From Paenibacillus sedimenti (lineage in GTDB: Bacteria > Bacillota > Bacilli > Paenibacillales > NBRC-103111), in assembly GCF_014534655.1 (NCBI RefSeq), contig NZ_JACVVD010000007.1, positions 62,001-126,000 on the forward strand: a stretch of 64,000 nt of DNA, in the 5' to 3' direction. The first letter of the stretch is position 1, and every line of letters starts with the position of its first letter. This document shows positions 1 to 10,532 of the stretch, in pieces. The notes beneath the pieces were generated by a model. That model was not told the DNA's origin and ran no database searches. It saw only the letters and a list, made by a program, of their open reading frames with translations. Both the position numbers and the translations under genes were made by a program.

Positions 1-85
1 CCCAACCCAGCTTTGTCGTATAAAAAGCCAATGAATCTCGAAGATCATCCACTTCAAGCACCAGCTTTGCTTTGCCCGTCTCCAT
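1..85 (-). CDS. VOC/glyoxalase-family protein, N-terminus only
   Basis: Reading leftwards from an ATG at 85 gives METGKAKLVLEVDDLRDSLA followed by FYTTKLGW, the usual opening beta strand and helix of vicinal-oxygen-chelate (glyoxalase/bleomycin-resistance) proteins. A purine-rich GGAAAGGAA lies about 12 bases upstream, and the frame is closed by a stop just upstream of the ATG, so the start is well fixed. The rest lies beyond the window edge, so substrate and metal ligands cannot be judged. Confidence 0.6.
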   Translation of the reverse strand, partial: METGKAKLVLEVDDLRDSLAFYTTKLGW

Positions 86-110
86 ATGCCATCATCGTTC
101 CTTTCCCATG

Positions 111-145
111 AAAAATGCGCTCCATCTCATTTCGACGGAGCGCAT
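111..145 (-). terminator. Intrinsic terminator after KDPG aldolase
   Basis: A perfect 9-bp stem (ATGCGCTCC / GGAGCGCAT) is followed on the minus strand by TTTTT. It lies just after the aldolase stop codon and separates that operon from the VOC gene. Confidence 0.8.
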
Positions 146-152
146 CCATATC

Positions 153-815
153 CTACTTTTTGGCCGCTTGGTAGGCCTCGATATATTGGGCAGCCTTCTT
201 GGCCACAAGGCTGTAATTGCCGGTTTTGACCGCATCGCTGGTCAAGTCGGAACCGATGCCGACGGCAACCGCGCCGGCCTGAATCCATTCGCCGAGGTTG
301 CTCAGCGAGACGCCGCCGGTCGGCATAATATTGGCCTGCGGCAGCGGGCCTTTAATGGCCTTAATCATCGCGGGCGAGTAGAGATTGCCCGGGAACAGCT
401 TCACGATATCGACGCCGAGCTCCAGCGCCGATTGAATGTCCGCTATCGTCATGCAACCCGGCATGACGGGCACACGGTAACGGTTGCAGAGAGCAACCGT
501 ATTGGGGTTGAGCGACGGGCCGACGACGAACTCGGCCCCGCTGAGAATCGCGGCTCGCGCCGTCTCGGGGTCAAGGGCGGTGCCCACCCCGATGATCGCG
601 TACTTCGCCGCGTCCTGCGCTGTGCTCGAGTAGCGCTTCGCCAGCTCCTCGATGGCGCGCAGCGCGAAAGGCACGGTCATCGTCACCTCGATGACCTTAA
701 TGCCGCCGGCAATGGCCTGCTCCGCCATTTCCACGACTTCCTCGGGCGTTTCGCCGCGCAGCACGGCGACGACGCCTTCTTGCGAGATTTGCTGAATCAA
801 CTTGATCTTCTTCAT
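153..815 (-). CDS. eda: KDPG/KHG aldolase
   Basis: A 220-residue class I aldolase that cleaves 2-keto-3-deoxy-6-phosphogluconate to pyruvate and glyceraldehyde-3-phosphate. The family's landmarks are visible: VLRGETPEE near residue 20, VIEVTMTVP near 45 (catalytic Glu), GVGTALDP near 75-82, and VDIVKLFPGN near 135 with the Schiff-base lysine. Length is normal for the family. It lies 38 bases downstream of the KDG kinase on the same strand, so the two genes probably form one unit for the last two steps of hexuronate/ketodeoxygluconate breakdown. A strong terminator follows. Confidence 0.92.
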   Translation of the reverse strand: MKKIKLIQQISQEGVVAVLRGETPEEVVEMAEQAIAGGIKVIEVTMTVPFALRAIEELAKRYSSTAQDAAKYAIIGVGTALDPETARAAILSGAEFVVGPSLNPNTVALCNRYRVPVMPGCMTIADIQSALELGVDIVKLFPGNLYSPAMIKAIKGPLPQANIMPTGGVSLSNLGEWIQAGAVAVGIGSDLTSDAVKTGNYSLVAKKAAQYIEAYQAAKK

Positions 816-853
816 CCGAATTTTGCCCCCTCTATGGTCGTAATCCTCGTTGT

Positions 854-1828
854 TTAACGTTCGATATGTTTAACGTTGTTAAGAACCGCCTCGACCTGTT
901 CCCAAGTCGGCGCGCCTTCCCAATCACCTTCGGCTTGCACGATCAAGGAGCCTACAAGATTACCTATCCTTACCGCTTCCGTGTACTCGTACCCTTTGAC
1001 CACACCTGTCAAAAAGCCCGCACAAAAGCCGTCTCCCGCACCCACGGTATCTACGACTTGCTCCGCTTTGAAATACGGCACAGCTGTTATGGAATCGCGA
1101 TCGACCACATAAGTCTCATCATCGCCGCCCTTCACGATGGAGATCGCCGGTAGCTCTCGCAGCTTGCTGACGATTTCATCCCAATCCTCCGTCTGGTAAA
1201 GCAGCTTCAGCTCATCCAAGCCAGGCAGGAAAATATCCGCCAGCTTTGCCAGCTCCAGCAGAACTTCGCGCGCTTCTTCGATGCTCCACAGCTTCAAGCG
1301 GAGATTCGGGTCGAAGCTCACCTTAACGCCATGCTTACGGGCGATGCGAATGGCTTCGAAGGCGCTCTCTTTGCAAGACTCGCTCAGAGCAGGCGTAATC
1401 CCTGTCACATGCAGTATTTTCGCCTGCGCAATATACGCCTCATCCAAATGCTGCGGGCTCATGCGGCTTGCCGCCGAGTTTTTCCGATAATAGTAGACGG
1501 AGGTTTTGCCCATCAACACTTCACGCATCATGAGTCCTGTCGGCGCTTCCGCCGTTAGCTCCGCCCGTGAAACGTCAACGCCTTCGCCGCGAATTTTTTT
1601 GAAAATCATCCGGCCTAACGGATCTTTGCCTAACCGTCCGAACCAGCCGGCTCTAACCCCCAGCCTGGATATGCCAATGGCCACATTGCTTTCAGCGCCG
1701 CCGAACAAGCTGTGCAGCTCTGACGAATATTCCAAACCTTTGCCGTTCGTAGGCATCAATAGCGCCATCGTTTCGCCAAAGGTAACGATTTCAGGACCAT
1801 AATCAGGTTGAGTTTGCACATTCGTCAT
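854..1828 (-). CDS. kdgK: 2-keto-3-deoxygluconate kinase (PfkB family)
   Basis: A ribokinase/PfkB sugar kinase of about 324 residues. PfkB signature 1 (FGGAESNVAIGISRLG) lies near residues 42-57, and signature 2 (DTVGAGDGFCAGF) with the catalytic Asp near 260. The start at 1828 is preferred over a further upstream one because GGAGAGG sits six bases before this ATG. Pairing with the KDPG aldolase makes 2-keto-3-deoxygluconate the likely substrate; other PfkB substrates cannot be excluded from sequence alone. No KDG isomerase, lyase or KdgR regulator is present next to the pair. Confidence 0.88.
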   Translation of the reverse strand: MTNVQTQPDYGPEIVTFGETMALLMPTNGKGLEYSSELHSLFGGAESNVAIGISRLGVRAGWFGRLGKDPLGRMIFKKIRGEGVDVSRAELTAEAPTGLMMREVLMGKTSVYYYRKNSAASRMSPQHLDEAYIAQAKILHVTGITPALSESCKESAFEAIRIARKHGVKVSFDPNLRLKLWSIEEAREVLLELAKLADIFLPGLDELKLLYQTEDWDEIVSKLRELPAISIVKGGDDETYVVDRDSITAVPYFKAEQVVDTVGAGDGFCAGFLTGVVKGYEYTEAVRIGNLVGSLIVQAEGDWEGAPTWEQVEAVLNNVKHIER

Positions 1829-1876
1829 AGGACCTCTCCATCCATTCCCATCCACGCCTCTTGCGTGTCCGATTAA

Positions 1877-1913
1877 TTGAAACGTTTAAATAATTGATAT
1901 ATCTCATATTATA
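1877..1913 (-). promoter_or_regulatory. kdgK promoter -10 with LacI-type operator-like palindrome
   Basis: On the minus strand a TATAAT (1908-1913) is followed about 18 bases downstream by TTTAAACGTTTCAA (1877-1890), a near-palindrome centred on CG, typical of LacI/GalR-family operators. It would overlap the transcription start. The -35 box is poor (TGGTGA at 17-base spacing). KdgR-like control of this pair is an inference. Confidence 0.45.
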
Positions 1914-2312
1914 GTGCATGTTTCACGTTTTCACCAGATCATCTCGTGATTTCCTTCTCGTATAAGCTGCCTTGCCAGCTATTATTGCCACTTCTTAACG
2001 CATAGGTGCCCCGATATGTAAAATGATGGCTGAGATGGGTCCGACCATTGAATGGCGAAACTGCCGACGAATTCGTTCTTATATTTTGCCAGGAAAATAT
2101 GCCGAAGTGGGCGAAGCCTCGAATATTTCAATTTCTTGCAACATCCTCTGCCTCCTCTCCGCGTTTGGCGTCGCTTGAGGGCTATGCCCTTTTGCAATCT
2201 TGCTGTCTAATTCCGGGGCGCAACAATTCCCTAATTTCTTATGCTACACTTGATAAAACTTTATCCCTGCAAGCGAAACTACATCTTTCAATAAAAAGGA
2301 GACGCGAATCCA
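1914..2312. other. Intergenic region between divergent genes
   Basis: About 400 bases between kdgK and the flavin reductase. Small open frames here on both strands have no credible ribosome-binding site or recognisable domain. The plus-strand gene has a clear AAAGGAG before its ATG, but I could not identify a convincing promoter for it. Confidence 0.4.
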
Positions 2313-2936
2313 ATGCATACCGTCATCGAACCGAAAATTCTTTACTTTGGTACATCTGTCGTACTGATCAGTACGCTAAACGAGAACGGCACCCCCAATC
2401 TAGCGCCTATGTCCTCCGCTTGGTGGCTTAATCAATCCTGTATGCTCGGAATGGGCAGCCGATCCCAAACGGTTCAAAATTTGCTGCGTGAACAGCAATG
2501 TGTCCTAAATCTCCCTTCCATCGACCTTGTTCCCTCGGTGGAAAAGTTGACGCTTCTAACTGGCAGAAACCCTGTACCAGAGTCTAAAGCGAAACTTGGC
2601 TATCAGCATGAAGCTAATAAGTTCGGAATCGCCGGACTAACACCTATGTCCTCACACTTGGTTCGTGCGCCACGTGTCGCCGAATGTCCGATCCATTTGG
2701 AAGCAACCATAGAAAAGGTACATTCGTTTGAAGAGCCTGGCTCCTTGGTCGCGATCGAAGCGCGTATTATACGCGTCCATGTTGACGATGCATTACTCAT
2801 GGATGGGTACGCCAACTATATTGATCCTGCCAAATGGAACCCGATGATCATGAATTTTTGCGAATACTTCGGGCTTGCCGGCCAGTTATCGACTTCAAGG
2901 CTGGCTCCGGTTTTCGGCCCTGCTTCGAGCGACTGA
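2313..2936 (+). CDS. Flavin reductase-like FMN-binding split-barrel protein
   Basis: A 207-residue protein that looks like the flavin reductase/DIM6-NTAB family: it opens with a strand-rich segment (VVLISTLNENGTPNLAPMSS), the usual FMN-phosphate-binding edge of the split barrel, followed by NLPSIDL and a dimer-interface region containing HLEATIEKV. These proteins bind FMN and often act as flavin reductases or as uncharacterised oxidoreductases, so the substrate is unknown. The start is set by AAAGGAGACGCG upstream of the ATG. It stands alone; both neighbours are on the other strand. Confidence 0.7.
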   Translation: MHTVIEPKILYFGTSVVLISTLNENGTPNLAPMSSAWWLNQSCMLGMGSRSQTVQNLLREQQCVLNLPSIDLVPSVEKLTLLTGRNPVPESKAKLGYQHEANKFGIAGLTPMSSHLVRAPRVAECPIHLEATIEKVHSFEEPGSLVAIEARIIRVHVDDALLMDGYANYIDPAKWNPMIMNFCEYFGLAGQLSTSRLAPVFGPASSD

Positions 2937-3052
2937 CCTTTGCTTGCAGTGCCTGACGGGCAGGGCAGGTACATAACTACACGGTTCAAACATTTGCCGG
3001 AAAAACCGGAGCTAATTTCAAGCTCGAGCCCTCTTCAGGCCAATTTATACGG

Positions 3053-3172
3053 AAAACCTCCCTCTAATTCAGCCTGTATAGACTATTTTCATCGAAACCC
3101 CTCGATTTAGAGGTATAATTTCCAACTAATTTATCAATTCCTCTTGAAGTAAACAAATTAGAGGGAGGTTTT
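3053..3172. repeat. Long-range 17-bp inverted repeat
   Basis: AAAACCTCCCTCTAATT (3053-3069) and its exact reverse complement (3156-3172) flank 86 bases in the gap between the convergent flavin reductase and glycerol kinase genes. The middle contains a smaller CCTC-N6-GAGG hairpin around 3102-3115. No reading frame is enclosed. It could be a small hairpin-type intergenic element or an RNA stem. Confidence 0.55.
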
Positions 3173-3196
3173 TCCTCTATTTTTGGACAAAGGCAC

Positions 3197-3223
3197 AAAA
3201 AAAGGAGCCACCCTCGCAGCTCC
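3197..3223 (-). terminator. Intrinsic terminator after glpK
   Basis: GGAGC-N10-GCTCC followed by seven T on the minus strand, 24 bases after the glycerol kinase stop. Confidence 0.75.
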
Positions 3224-3247
3224 TCCACCCATGTTTTACACCGTCTG

Positions 3248-4753
<1,506 letters not shown>

Positions 4754-4913
4754 TCAGCCCCCCCCATTCCCCCATTGAATGTTACTACAATTTTACCACA
4801 TCCACATGCTGATGATTTTCTTTACATTATCCACAGCAAAAGAAAACAGCAAGCTACTCCAGATGCGATAAAGCAACGCGCAACGGGAGTAAACTTGCGA
4901 TAATAAACAAATT

Positions 4914-7400
4914 TTAAATGGAGATGAGATCTTTCACCACGAACTGAACAATAACTTCGTAATCCGTTTGCGGAGCTGCATATTTCATTCTTGCCGTCTT
5001 GCTTTCCGTCTCATAGTACCAGCCGGTTTCGCTGTTCTCCCAGTCTTTTTGACTCAGGAACATCGGCAGCTTATTGCCCGCAAGCTGAATGTGGACAGGG
5101 GCGATTTCTTTACAAATAACATCAACGACCAGCCGTTTAACCGGGCTTTGGTAACTGCCCTCACGCTCAAACAGTAGCTTGGTTTCTTTGCCTGTTTGGA
5201 GATGAATCGTCGTTGTCAAGAAATTTCCGTTTTGATAATCATTGGATACCCCATCATCCTCATAAAGAGTGAAGCTAGCATCTTCGGATGCTTCGACCAG
5301 CAGATGGAGCTCCTCAATATGACCCTTGTGAATATTCTTCAATTGAGGTGTTAACGGAATGATGGCTCCGCTTCGGATAAACATCGGGATTGACGACAAG
5401 CTGACCTCCAGCCCCACCGTCTGTCCGCCGCTATAGCGTTTTCTGCTGTGCCAATCTACCCAGTCGCTGCCTTGAGGCAAATATACGCTTCTCGTTTTCG
5501 CCGCTTCTTCGAGTACGTTCGCTACGAGAATGGAGCGTCCAAGCATGAAATCGAAGCTCTCTTCCCATACCTTATCATCCGTCTGGAACTCATATACGAG
5601 CGGACGCATCACCGGCGAGCCTACGACGGAAGCTTCATGCAGCAAGGAGTAAAAGTAAGGCACCAGCGTATAGCGAAGCTGGATCGCATCGCGGATATAG
5701 CTTGTATATGACGGGTACATCCACGGCTCTGTTACTGTGTTATCCGTGTTGCAAGAGTGAATGGAAAACCTTGGCTGGAAAATCCCGTTTTGCACCCATC
5801 TGACAAACAGCTCGGGTTCCGGAGCGGGACCGAAAAACCCCCCGATGTCGCACCCTTGGTTGGCAACCCCGGATAACCCCAGACCCAGAATGATCGGGAT
5901 GTTGTACTTCAAGCTTTTCCAGCTTGTATTGTTATCGCCAGCCCACGTTTGCGCAAAGCGCTGGATGCCCGCAAAGCCCGCACGGTTCACAATATATGGC
6001 CGCGTATTCGGGTCTACCTCGCTAATCGCTTCCTTGGCCATTTGCGCCATTAGGTTGGGCATAATCGGGCGCAGTGCGCTGATCTCTTTATGCCCCCCGT
6101 CGAAATCGCAAAGCGCATCGGTATTCTTGATTTCATATTCGTTATTATCGTTCCAAATGGAAGTTACGCCCAAGGAAATGAACGATGATTTCAGGTGCTT
6201 TTTCCACAGCTCGCGGCCTTCCGGATTGGTGAAATCGACAAAAGATGCCGCGCCGCCCCAATAGCGGTCCGTCTCCGGCTTTTGGCCGGATTCGTCCTTG
6301 ATATAGGCGCCTTTCTCAGCGAACTCCTTGTAAAGCGGATGCGTCAGAAGCATACCGGGCTTAATGTTCGGAGCGAGCGCTGCGCCTTTTTCCATGAGAT
6401 CGTCGATAAATTGCTTCGGATTCGGAAAACGGTCGTAGTTCCAATTAAACACATACCGTTTGCCGTCCTGCCCAGTCGTATACCCTGAAGACATGAAGAA
6501 ACCGTCGCATGGAATGTCTTCTTCGCGGCATTTATCCATAAATCCAAGGATGGCTTGATCGGAATGATGTTCAAGTTCCGTGTAGAACATGGTTGATCCC
6601 ATATACCCGATGGAGTATCGGGTCGGCAGAATGGTTTTGCCTGTTAAATCGGTATAACGGCTTACGACATTTTTAAGGTCCGGGCCATAGATAAAGAAGT
6701 AATCCAACTCCCCGCCATCCGCGCAGAAGTAGCTGTAAGGCGTCCAATAACCGCTGCGCTCGCAGCCCATGTCAAACACGGAATCGTAAGCGTTATGATA
6801 AAACATCCCGGTCGCGGCCTGACTCTTGCCGTTCATTTTGATATAAAACGGGATATGCTTGTAGAGCGGATCCGTAAGCTCCGCGTCATAGCCGATCGTG
6901 TCCACGTTGTGCATACGCATTCTTCGTTTCTTTTTATTCAAATTGCCGCTTTTTTCCCCGAAGCCGTAGAAATAATCGTCGTCCGACATACAGGAATAAT
7001 GGTAAAGCCGGCCCTGATTATCTTTGACATAAGAACGCTCTTTGACGTCCGCATGCAGGACATTTCCCTGAAGATCCTGAATCTCGATCGCAAAAGGATG
7101 CTTGTGGATAACCACGTTTAATCTGTTCGTGGACATCAGCAGATCGCTGCCGCGATCGACATAGCTTGCAGATAATGGCGTAATGCGTTTGCGCTCAGGG
7201 ACAACCGCATCCATACGATCCGGCCATGCCGTTGTCGCCAGCACATAGGAAGCTTCTTCGGCAAATTGCTCGTCAAAGGTGCAGCGGATTCGGATAACGT
7301 CATCATTCATAAGAATAAGTCGATATCGGGCAGCATCCGTAATCAAATCTATATAACTGTCGCCTTCCACGACTTGAACAAGCGTTTTACTTACTTTCAT
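4914..7400 (-). CDS. Glycoside hydrolase family 31 (alpha-glucosidase/alpha-xylosidase type)
   Basis: An 828-residue GH31 enzyme without a signal peptide, so probably cytoplasmic. The catalytic (beta/alpha)8 barrel spans roughly residues 250-590. The nucleophile Asp is in IWNDNNE (about 418; the family usually has WxDMNE) and the acid/base Asp in WAGDN (about 489). An N-terminal galactose-mutarotase-like domain and C-terminal beta domains complete the layout. It is the last gene of the regulator-ABC transporter-hydrolase cluster, so it likely hydrolyses an alpha-linked oligosaccharide brought in by that transporter. The exact substrate cannot be told from the sequence. Confidence 0.88.
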   Translation of the reverse strand: MKVSKTLVQVVEGDSYIDLITDAARYRLILMNDDVIRIRCTFDEQFAEEASYVLATTAWPDRMDAVVPERKRITPLSASYVDRGSDLLMSTNRLNVVIHKHPFAIEIQDLQGNVLHADVKERSYVKDNQGRLYHYSCMSDDDYFYGFGEKSGNLNKKKRRMRMHNVDTIGYDAELTDPLYKHIPFYIKMNGKSQAATGMFYHNAYDSVFDMGCERSGYWTPYSYFCADGGELDYFFIYGPDLKNVVSRYTDLTGKTILPTRYSIGYMGSTMFYTELEHHSDQAILGFMDKCREEDIPCDGFFMSSGYTTGQDGKRYVFNWNYDRFPNPKQFIDDLMEKGAALAPNIKPGMLLTHPLYKEFAEKGAYIKDESGQKPETDRYWGGAASFVDFTNPEGRELWKKHLKSSFISLGVTSIWNDNNEYEIKNTDALCDFDGGHKEISALRPIMPNLMAQMAKEAISEVDPNTRPYIVNRAGFAGIQRFAQTWAGDNNTSWKSLKYNIPIILGLGLSGVANQGCDIGGFFGPAPEPELFVRWVQNGIFQPRFSIHSCNTDNTVTEPWMYPSYTSYIRDAIQLRYTLVPYFYSLLHEASVVGSPVMRPLVYEFQTDDKVWEESFDFMLGRSILVANVLEEAAKTRSVYLPQGSDWVDWHSRKRYSGGQTVGLEVSLSSIPMFIRSGAIIPLTPQLKNIHKGHIEELHLLVEASEDASFTLYEDDGVSNDYQNGNFLTTTIHLQTGKETKLLFEREGSYQSPVKRLVVDVICKEIAPVHIQLAGNKLPMFLSQKDWENSETGWYYETESKTARMKYAAPQTDYEVIVQFVVKDLISI

Positions 7401-7426
7401 TGATGGGTACCCCTCTTTCTAGCGTC

Positions 7427-8248
7427 TTACTTCATCCCGGAAGTAACCATGCCGCTTACAAAATAACGTTGGAATATAAGGAAAACGATAAATACAGGAA
7501 TCATGGTGATGACAGACATCGCGAGCAAGCTGCCCCAGTCTACATTGAATTCACCGATAAAATTGGACAGAGCCAATTGAATCGTATATTTGGACGGGTC
7601 ACTGATGCCGATTAACGGCCACAAGAAGTCGTCCCAACGCCACATAAAGGAGAAGATCGCCAGCACGGCAAGAATCGGCTTGCACAGAGGCACAATAATT
7701 CTTGAATAAATACGCCATTCCGATGCGCCGTCGATTCTTGCGGCCTCCAGCAGCTCGTCAGGAACGGAAAGCAAGTATTGTCTGAGCAAAAATACGCCGG
7801 TTGGCGTCGCGGCGGGCGGAATGATGATGCTGAGCAAATTATTATAGAGCCCAAGGAAACTGATCACTTTGAAGATCGGAATCATAATAACCTCAAGCGG
7901 AATCATCAACGTTGAAATAAATCCGACAAGCAGGACTGTATCACCCTTAAACCGATACTTGGCAAGCGCAAATCCGGCCATGGAATTGATCAGCAGCAGC
8001 AGCAGCGTGGAACTCACGGTCACGATCGCGCTGTTCAAGAAATATTTGCCGAAATTCCCTTTTTCAAAAGCTTGAGCGAAATGCTCGAATGTGACAGGCT
8101 CCGGCCAAAATTTCGGCGGAAAAGCGTACAAATCGGGGTTCGTCTTGAATGCGGACAAGATGATCCAGATGACCGGAAAAATCCACAACAACGACAAAAC
8201 CGTCAGCAGCAAGTAAACCGTAAACCGAACGGAAGGCTTTAATGCCAT
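7427..8248 (-). CDS. Carbohydrate ABC transporter permease (MalG type)
   Basis: A 273-residue inner-membrane permease with about six hydrophobic segments. The cytoplasmic EAA loop, ELLEAARIDGASEWRIYSRI followed by IVPLCKP, is near residues 170-195 and contacts the ATPase. The start codon overlaps the stop of the upstream permease by one base (TAATG), implying translational coupling. No ATP-binding subunit is encoded in the cluster; in Bacillus-type genomes such importers commonly share an MsmX-type ATPase encoded elsewhere. Confidence 0.9.
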   Translation of the reverse strand: MALKPSVRFTVYLLLTVLSLLWIFPVIWIILSAFKTNPDLYAFPPKFWPEPVTFEHFAQAFEKGNFGKYFLNSAIVTVSSTLLLLLINSMAGFALAKYRFKGDTVLLVGFISTLMIPLEVIMIPIFKVISFLGLYNNLLSIIIPPAATPTGVFLLRQYLLSVPDELLEAARIDGASEWRIYSRIIVPLCKPILAVLAIFSFMWRWDDFLWPLIGISDPSKYTIQLALSNFIGEFNVDWGSLLAMSVITMIPVFIVFLIFQRYFVSGMVTSGMK

Positions 8249-9150
8249 TAATTTTCGCCTCCTTTAGTAACCCGGAATTGCACCGCGGTAAACACCGTAA
8301 TGATCGCAAATAAGATGACGGACATGGCGCTCGCCACACCCAGCTCTTGTTTCATAAAACCAGTTTCGTAGATGTACTGAACGATGAATGTCGTTTCTTT
8401 ACCAGGTCCGCCTCCTGTAAGAGAAAACATAAGCGGGTAGGCTTTAAAGGCATCGATTAAAGCAACCATAATGACAAGCACGGTCGTTGGTTTTAGCAAC
8501 GGTAGCGTAATTTTCCTGAAAACATGCCATTTGGAGGCCCCCTCCAAAAAGGCGGCTTCGTAATAATCCTTAGGAATGACTTGCAAGCCAGCTACGAAAA
8601 TGACCATGAAAAACCCGACTCTTGACCATACCGTCGCAATAATGACAGACAAATTGGCTAATAGCGGATCGGATAGGAATTGGGCCGATTCCATCCCTAA
8701 CAAATTCAAGACGTGATTCAATATACCGAATTCGGCAAATATCCATTTCCAAGTCAAACCGACAATGATAAAGGAAATCAACGTCGGCAAATAAAACACC
8801 GATCGGAAGAGACCCTTCATTTTGATGTTTTGCACCAATAAAACGGCAATACCTAGCGCCATGCAATATATCAACGGCACGACGATCAGCGCATAGAGCC
8901 CCGTTTTGCCTAAGGCCGTCCAGAATTCGCTATTGGTGAGTACCTCTTTGTAATTATCAATACCTGTGAATTCCATCGGATTCAAGCCGTCATATTCGTT
9001 GAAAGAATATACAAAACCGATGATCGTGGGTATGACGATAAAAACCGAGAAGATCAACAGATTCGGCAGCACGAATAAATACGGAGCAATTTGGAATTTC
9101 TTCAATTTAGAGGGCTTCTTACCAGCCGTGGGTGCAGCTTGAAAAGACAT
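8248..9150 (-). CDS. Carbohydrate ABC transporter permease (MalF type)
   Basis: A 300-residue permease with a charged N-terminus (KKPSKLKKFQIAPYLFVLPN, the usual opening of this family) and six predicted membrane spans. Its EAA loop, YYEAAFLEGASKWHVFRKIT, is near residues 195-215. It pairs with the downstream MalG-type permease to form the membrane channel. A GGAAAGGGGATG ribosome-binding region precedes the ATG. Confidence 0.9.
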   Translation of the reverse strand: MSFQAAPTAGKKPSKLKKFQIAPYLFVLPNLLIFSVFIVIPTIIGFVYSFNEYDGLNPMEFTGIDNYKEVLTNSEFWTALGKTGLYALIVVPLIYCMALGIAVLLVQNIKMKGLFRSVFYLPTLISFIIVGLTWKWIFAEFGILNHVLNLLGMESAQFLSDPLLANLSVIIATVWSRVGFFMVIFVAGLQVIPKDYYEAAFLEGASKWHVFRKITLPLLKPTTVLVIMVALIDAFKAYPLMFSLTGGGPGKETTFIVQYIYETGFMKQELGVASAMSVILFAIITVFTAVQFRVTKGGEN

Positions 9151-9214
9151 GATCGCATCCCCTTTCCTGTGAAAATCAAGGGCCGCCGTTCAAGCCAGCA
9201 GCCCTCGTTACATT

Positions 9215-10510
9215 TTATTTTTTAGCGTCGGCAATTGCTTTATCAATGATTTTGGCTACTTTATCCATAGCGTCTTTCGCACTCGTTTTGCCGCCGACAA
9301 CCTCTATGATGGAATTTTTCAGATCTGTGCTGAATTTAGGCACGATCTCTTGTTTCGACCAGTCTTGAGCTGCCGCAGGAGCCGTATTCGCCAGCTCGTT
9401 GGCAAATACTTCAAACATTTCCTTGCCATACGCGTAGTCCAGCTTCGCGCTGTCTTTGCGCGGACTCATGAATAAGGAGTCCTTGTTGTACTTAGAGTTC
9501 ACTTCTTTGCTGGACAGGTATTGAATGAAATCCGCGGACTCCTTCTCTACACCGCTTTTGTTGAAAGCCATTACGAACTTGCCTCCAGGAACGGAAGAAC
9601 GCTGCTTCGCTTTCGGCATGTAGGTTACGCCCCACTCGAAGTTCGTAACATCTTTATAATTACTGATCATCCAGTTACCGGCCAAATGCGCGGCAACTTC
9701 GCCTGAACGGAAGAGGTTGTTCGGATTTTCGCCGCCAAACCATACAGAAGTCGGCATGACTCCGTCATCATGCAATTTTTTGAAATATTGAACAGCTGCA
9801 ACACCGGCGTCGTTATTAATCGTAGCTTTCGTTCCATCCGCATCCATCATGCTGCCGCCGTATTGGTACAACAGCGTGGACCAACGATGCGGCGTGAAAT
9901 CCCAGACAAGACCGTATTTAGCTCCGCCTTTTTCCTTAACTTGCTTGAGCGCTGCGGCGAATTCATCCCAAGTCCAAACGTTATCCGGGGATGTCGGCAC
10001 TTTAACGCCGGCTTTGTTGAACAACGTTTTATTATAGATCAGACCATTCGCCGTAACATCCATCGGCGCGGCAACAACTTTATTTTTCACCACATAATAA
10101 GGTTTAAGGGAATCGATGAATTGGGAGGTAAACGTATCCACCCCGCCTAATTTCTCAGCCAAATCAACCGCCGAGTTGGAGAAAGCTCCGATTTCGGTTG
10201 TGCTGATCCTCGCTAATGCTGGCGGTTGGCCGCCGGAAATCATTGTTTTTAGCTTTGTAGATAAATCTTTGTAAGCAACTTCAATCAAATTAATTTTTAT
10301 GTTCGGGTTTTTCGTTTCATATTCTTTGATGATACCCTTCATCACGTCGCCCTCAGCGCCGTCGGAAAACCATACAAAATCCAGCGAAACATTTTTCTTC
10401 GGTTCCTCTGCGGCTTTGTTACCGCTTTCTTTTGTCGAGCAAGCAGCAACCATCAATGCGAGCATAACCAGAACAAGTGTAAGAGAAACCCATTTAAACC
10501 CTTTTTTCAT
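9215..10510 (-). CDS. Sugar-binding lipoprotein of ABC transporter
   Basis: An extracellular solute-binding protein (family 1) of about 431 residues. The start at 10510 gives a clean lipoprotein signal: MKKGFKWVSLTLVLVML, then LMVAAC as the lipobox, with the Cys lipidated at the membrane. The mature part has the NWMISNYKD and SVWFGGENPNNLF-type segments of sugar-binding proteins. An in-frame extension upstream is not used here because it would bury the signal and overlap the AraC gene. It begins 22 bases after the AraC-family gene. Confidence 0.9.
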   Translation of the reverse strand: MKKGFKWVSLTLVLVMLALMVAACSTKESGNKAAEEPKKNVSLDFVWFSDGAEGDVMKGIIKEYETKNPNIKINLIEVAYKDLSTKLKTMISGGQPPALARISTTEIGAFSNSAVDLAEKLGGVDTFTSQFIDSLKPYYVVKNKVVAAPMDVTANGLIYNKTLFNKAGVKVPTSPDNVWTWDEFAAALKQVKEKGGAKYGLVWDFTPHRWSTLLYQYGGSMMDADGTKATINNDAGVAAVQYFKKLHDDGVMPTSVWFGGENPNNLFRSGEVAAHLAGNWMISNYKDVTNFEWGVTYMPKAKQRSSVPGGKFVMAFNKSGVEKESADFIQYLSSKEVNSKYNKDSLFMSPRKDSAKLDYAYGKEMFEVFANELANTAPAAAQDWSKQEIVPKFSTDLKNSIIEVVGGKTSAKDAMDKVAKIIDKAIADAKK

Positions 10511-10532
10511 TGCATTCAACCCCTTTTTATAG

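Noticed and set aside
72-857. A 261-codon plus-strand frame antisense to the KDPG aldolase
   Set aside because: It is the mirror of a clear aldolase gene, with no ribosome-binding site and Arg/His-rich, family-less composition.
1982-2197. A 71-codon minus-strand frame in the kdgK/flavin reductase gap
   Set aside because: Basic low-complexity product, no ribosome-binding site, overlaps the regulatory gap.
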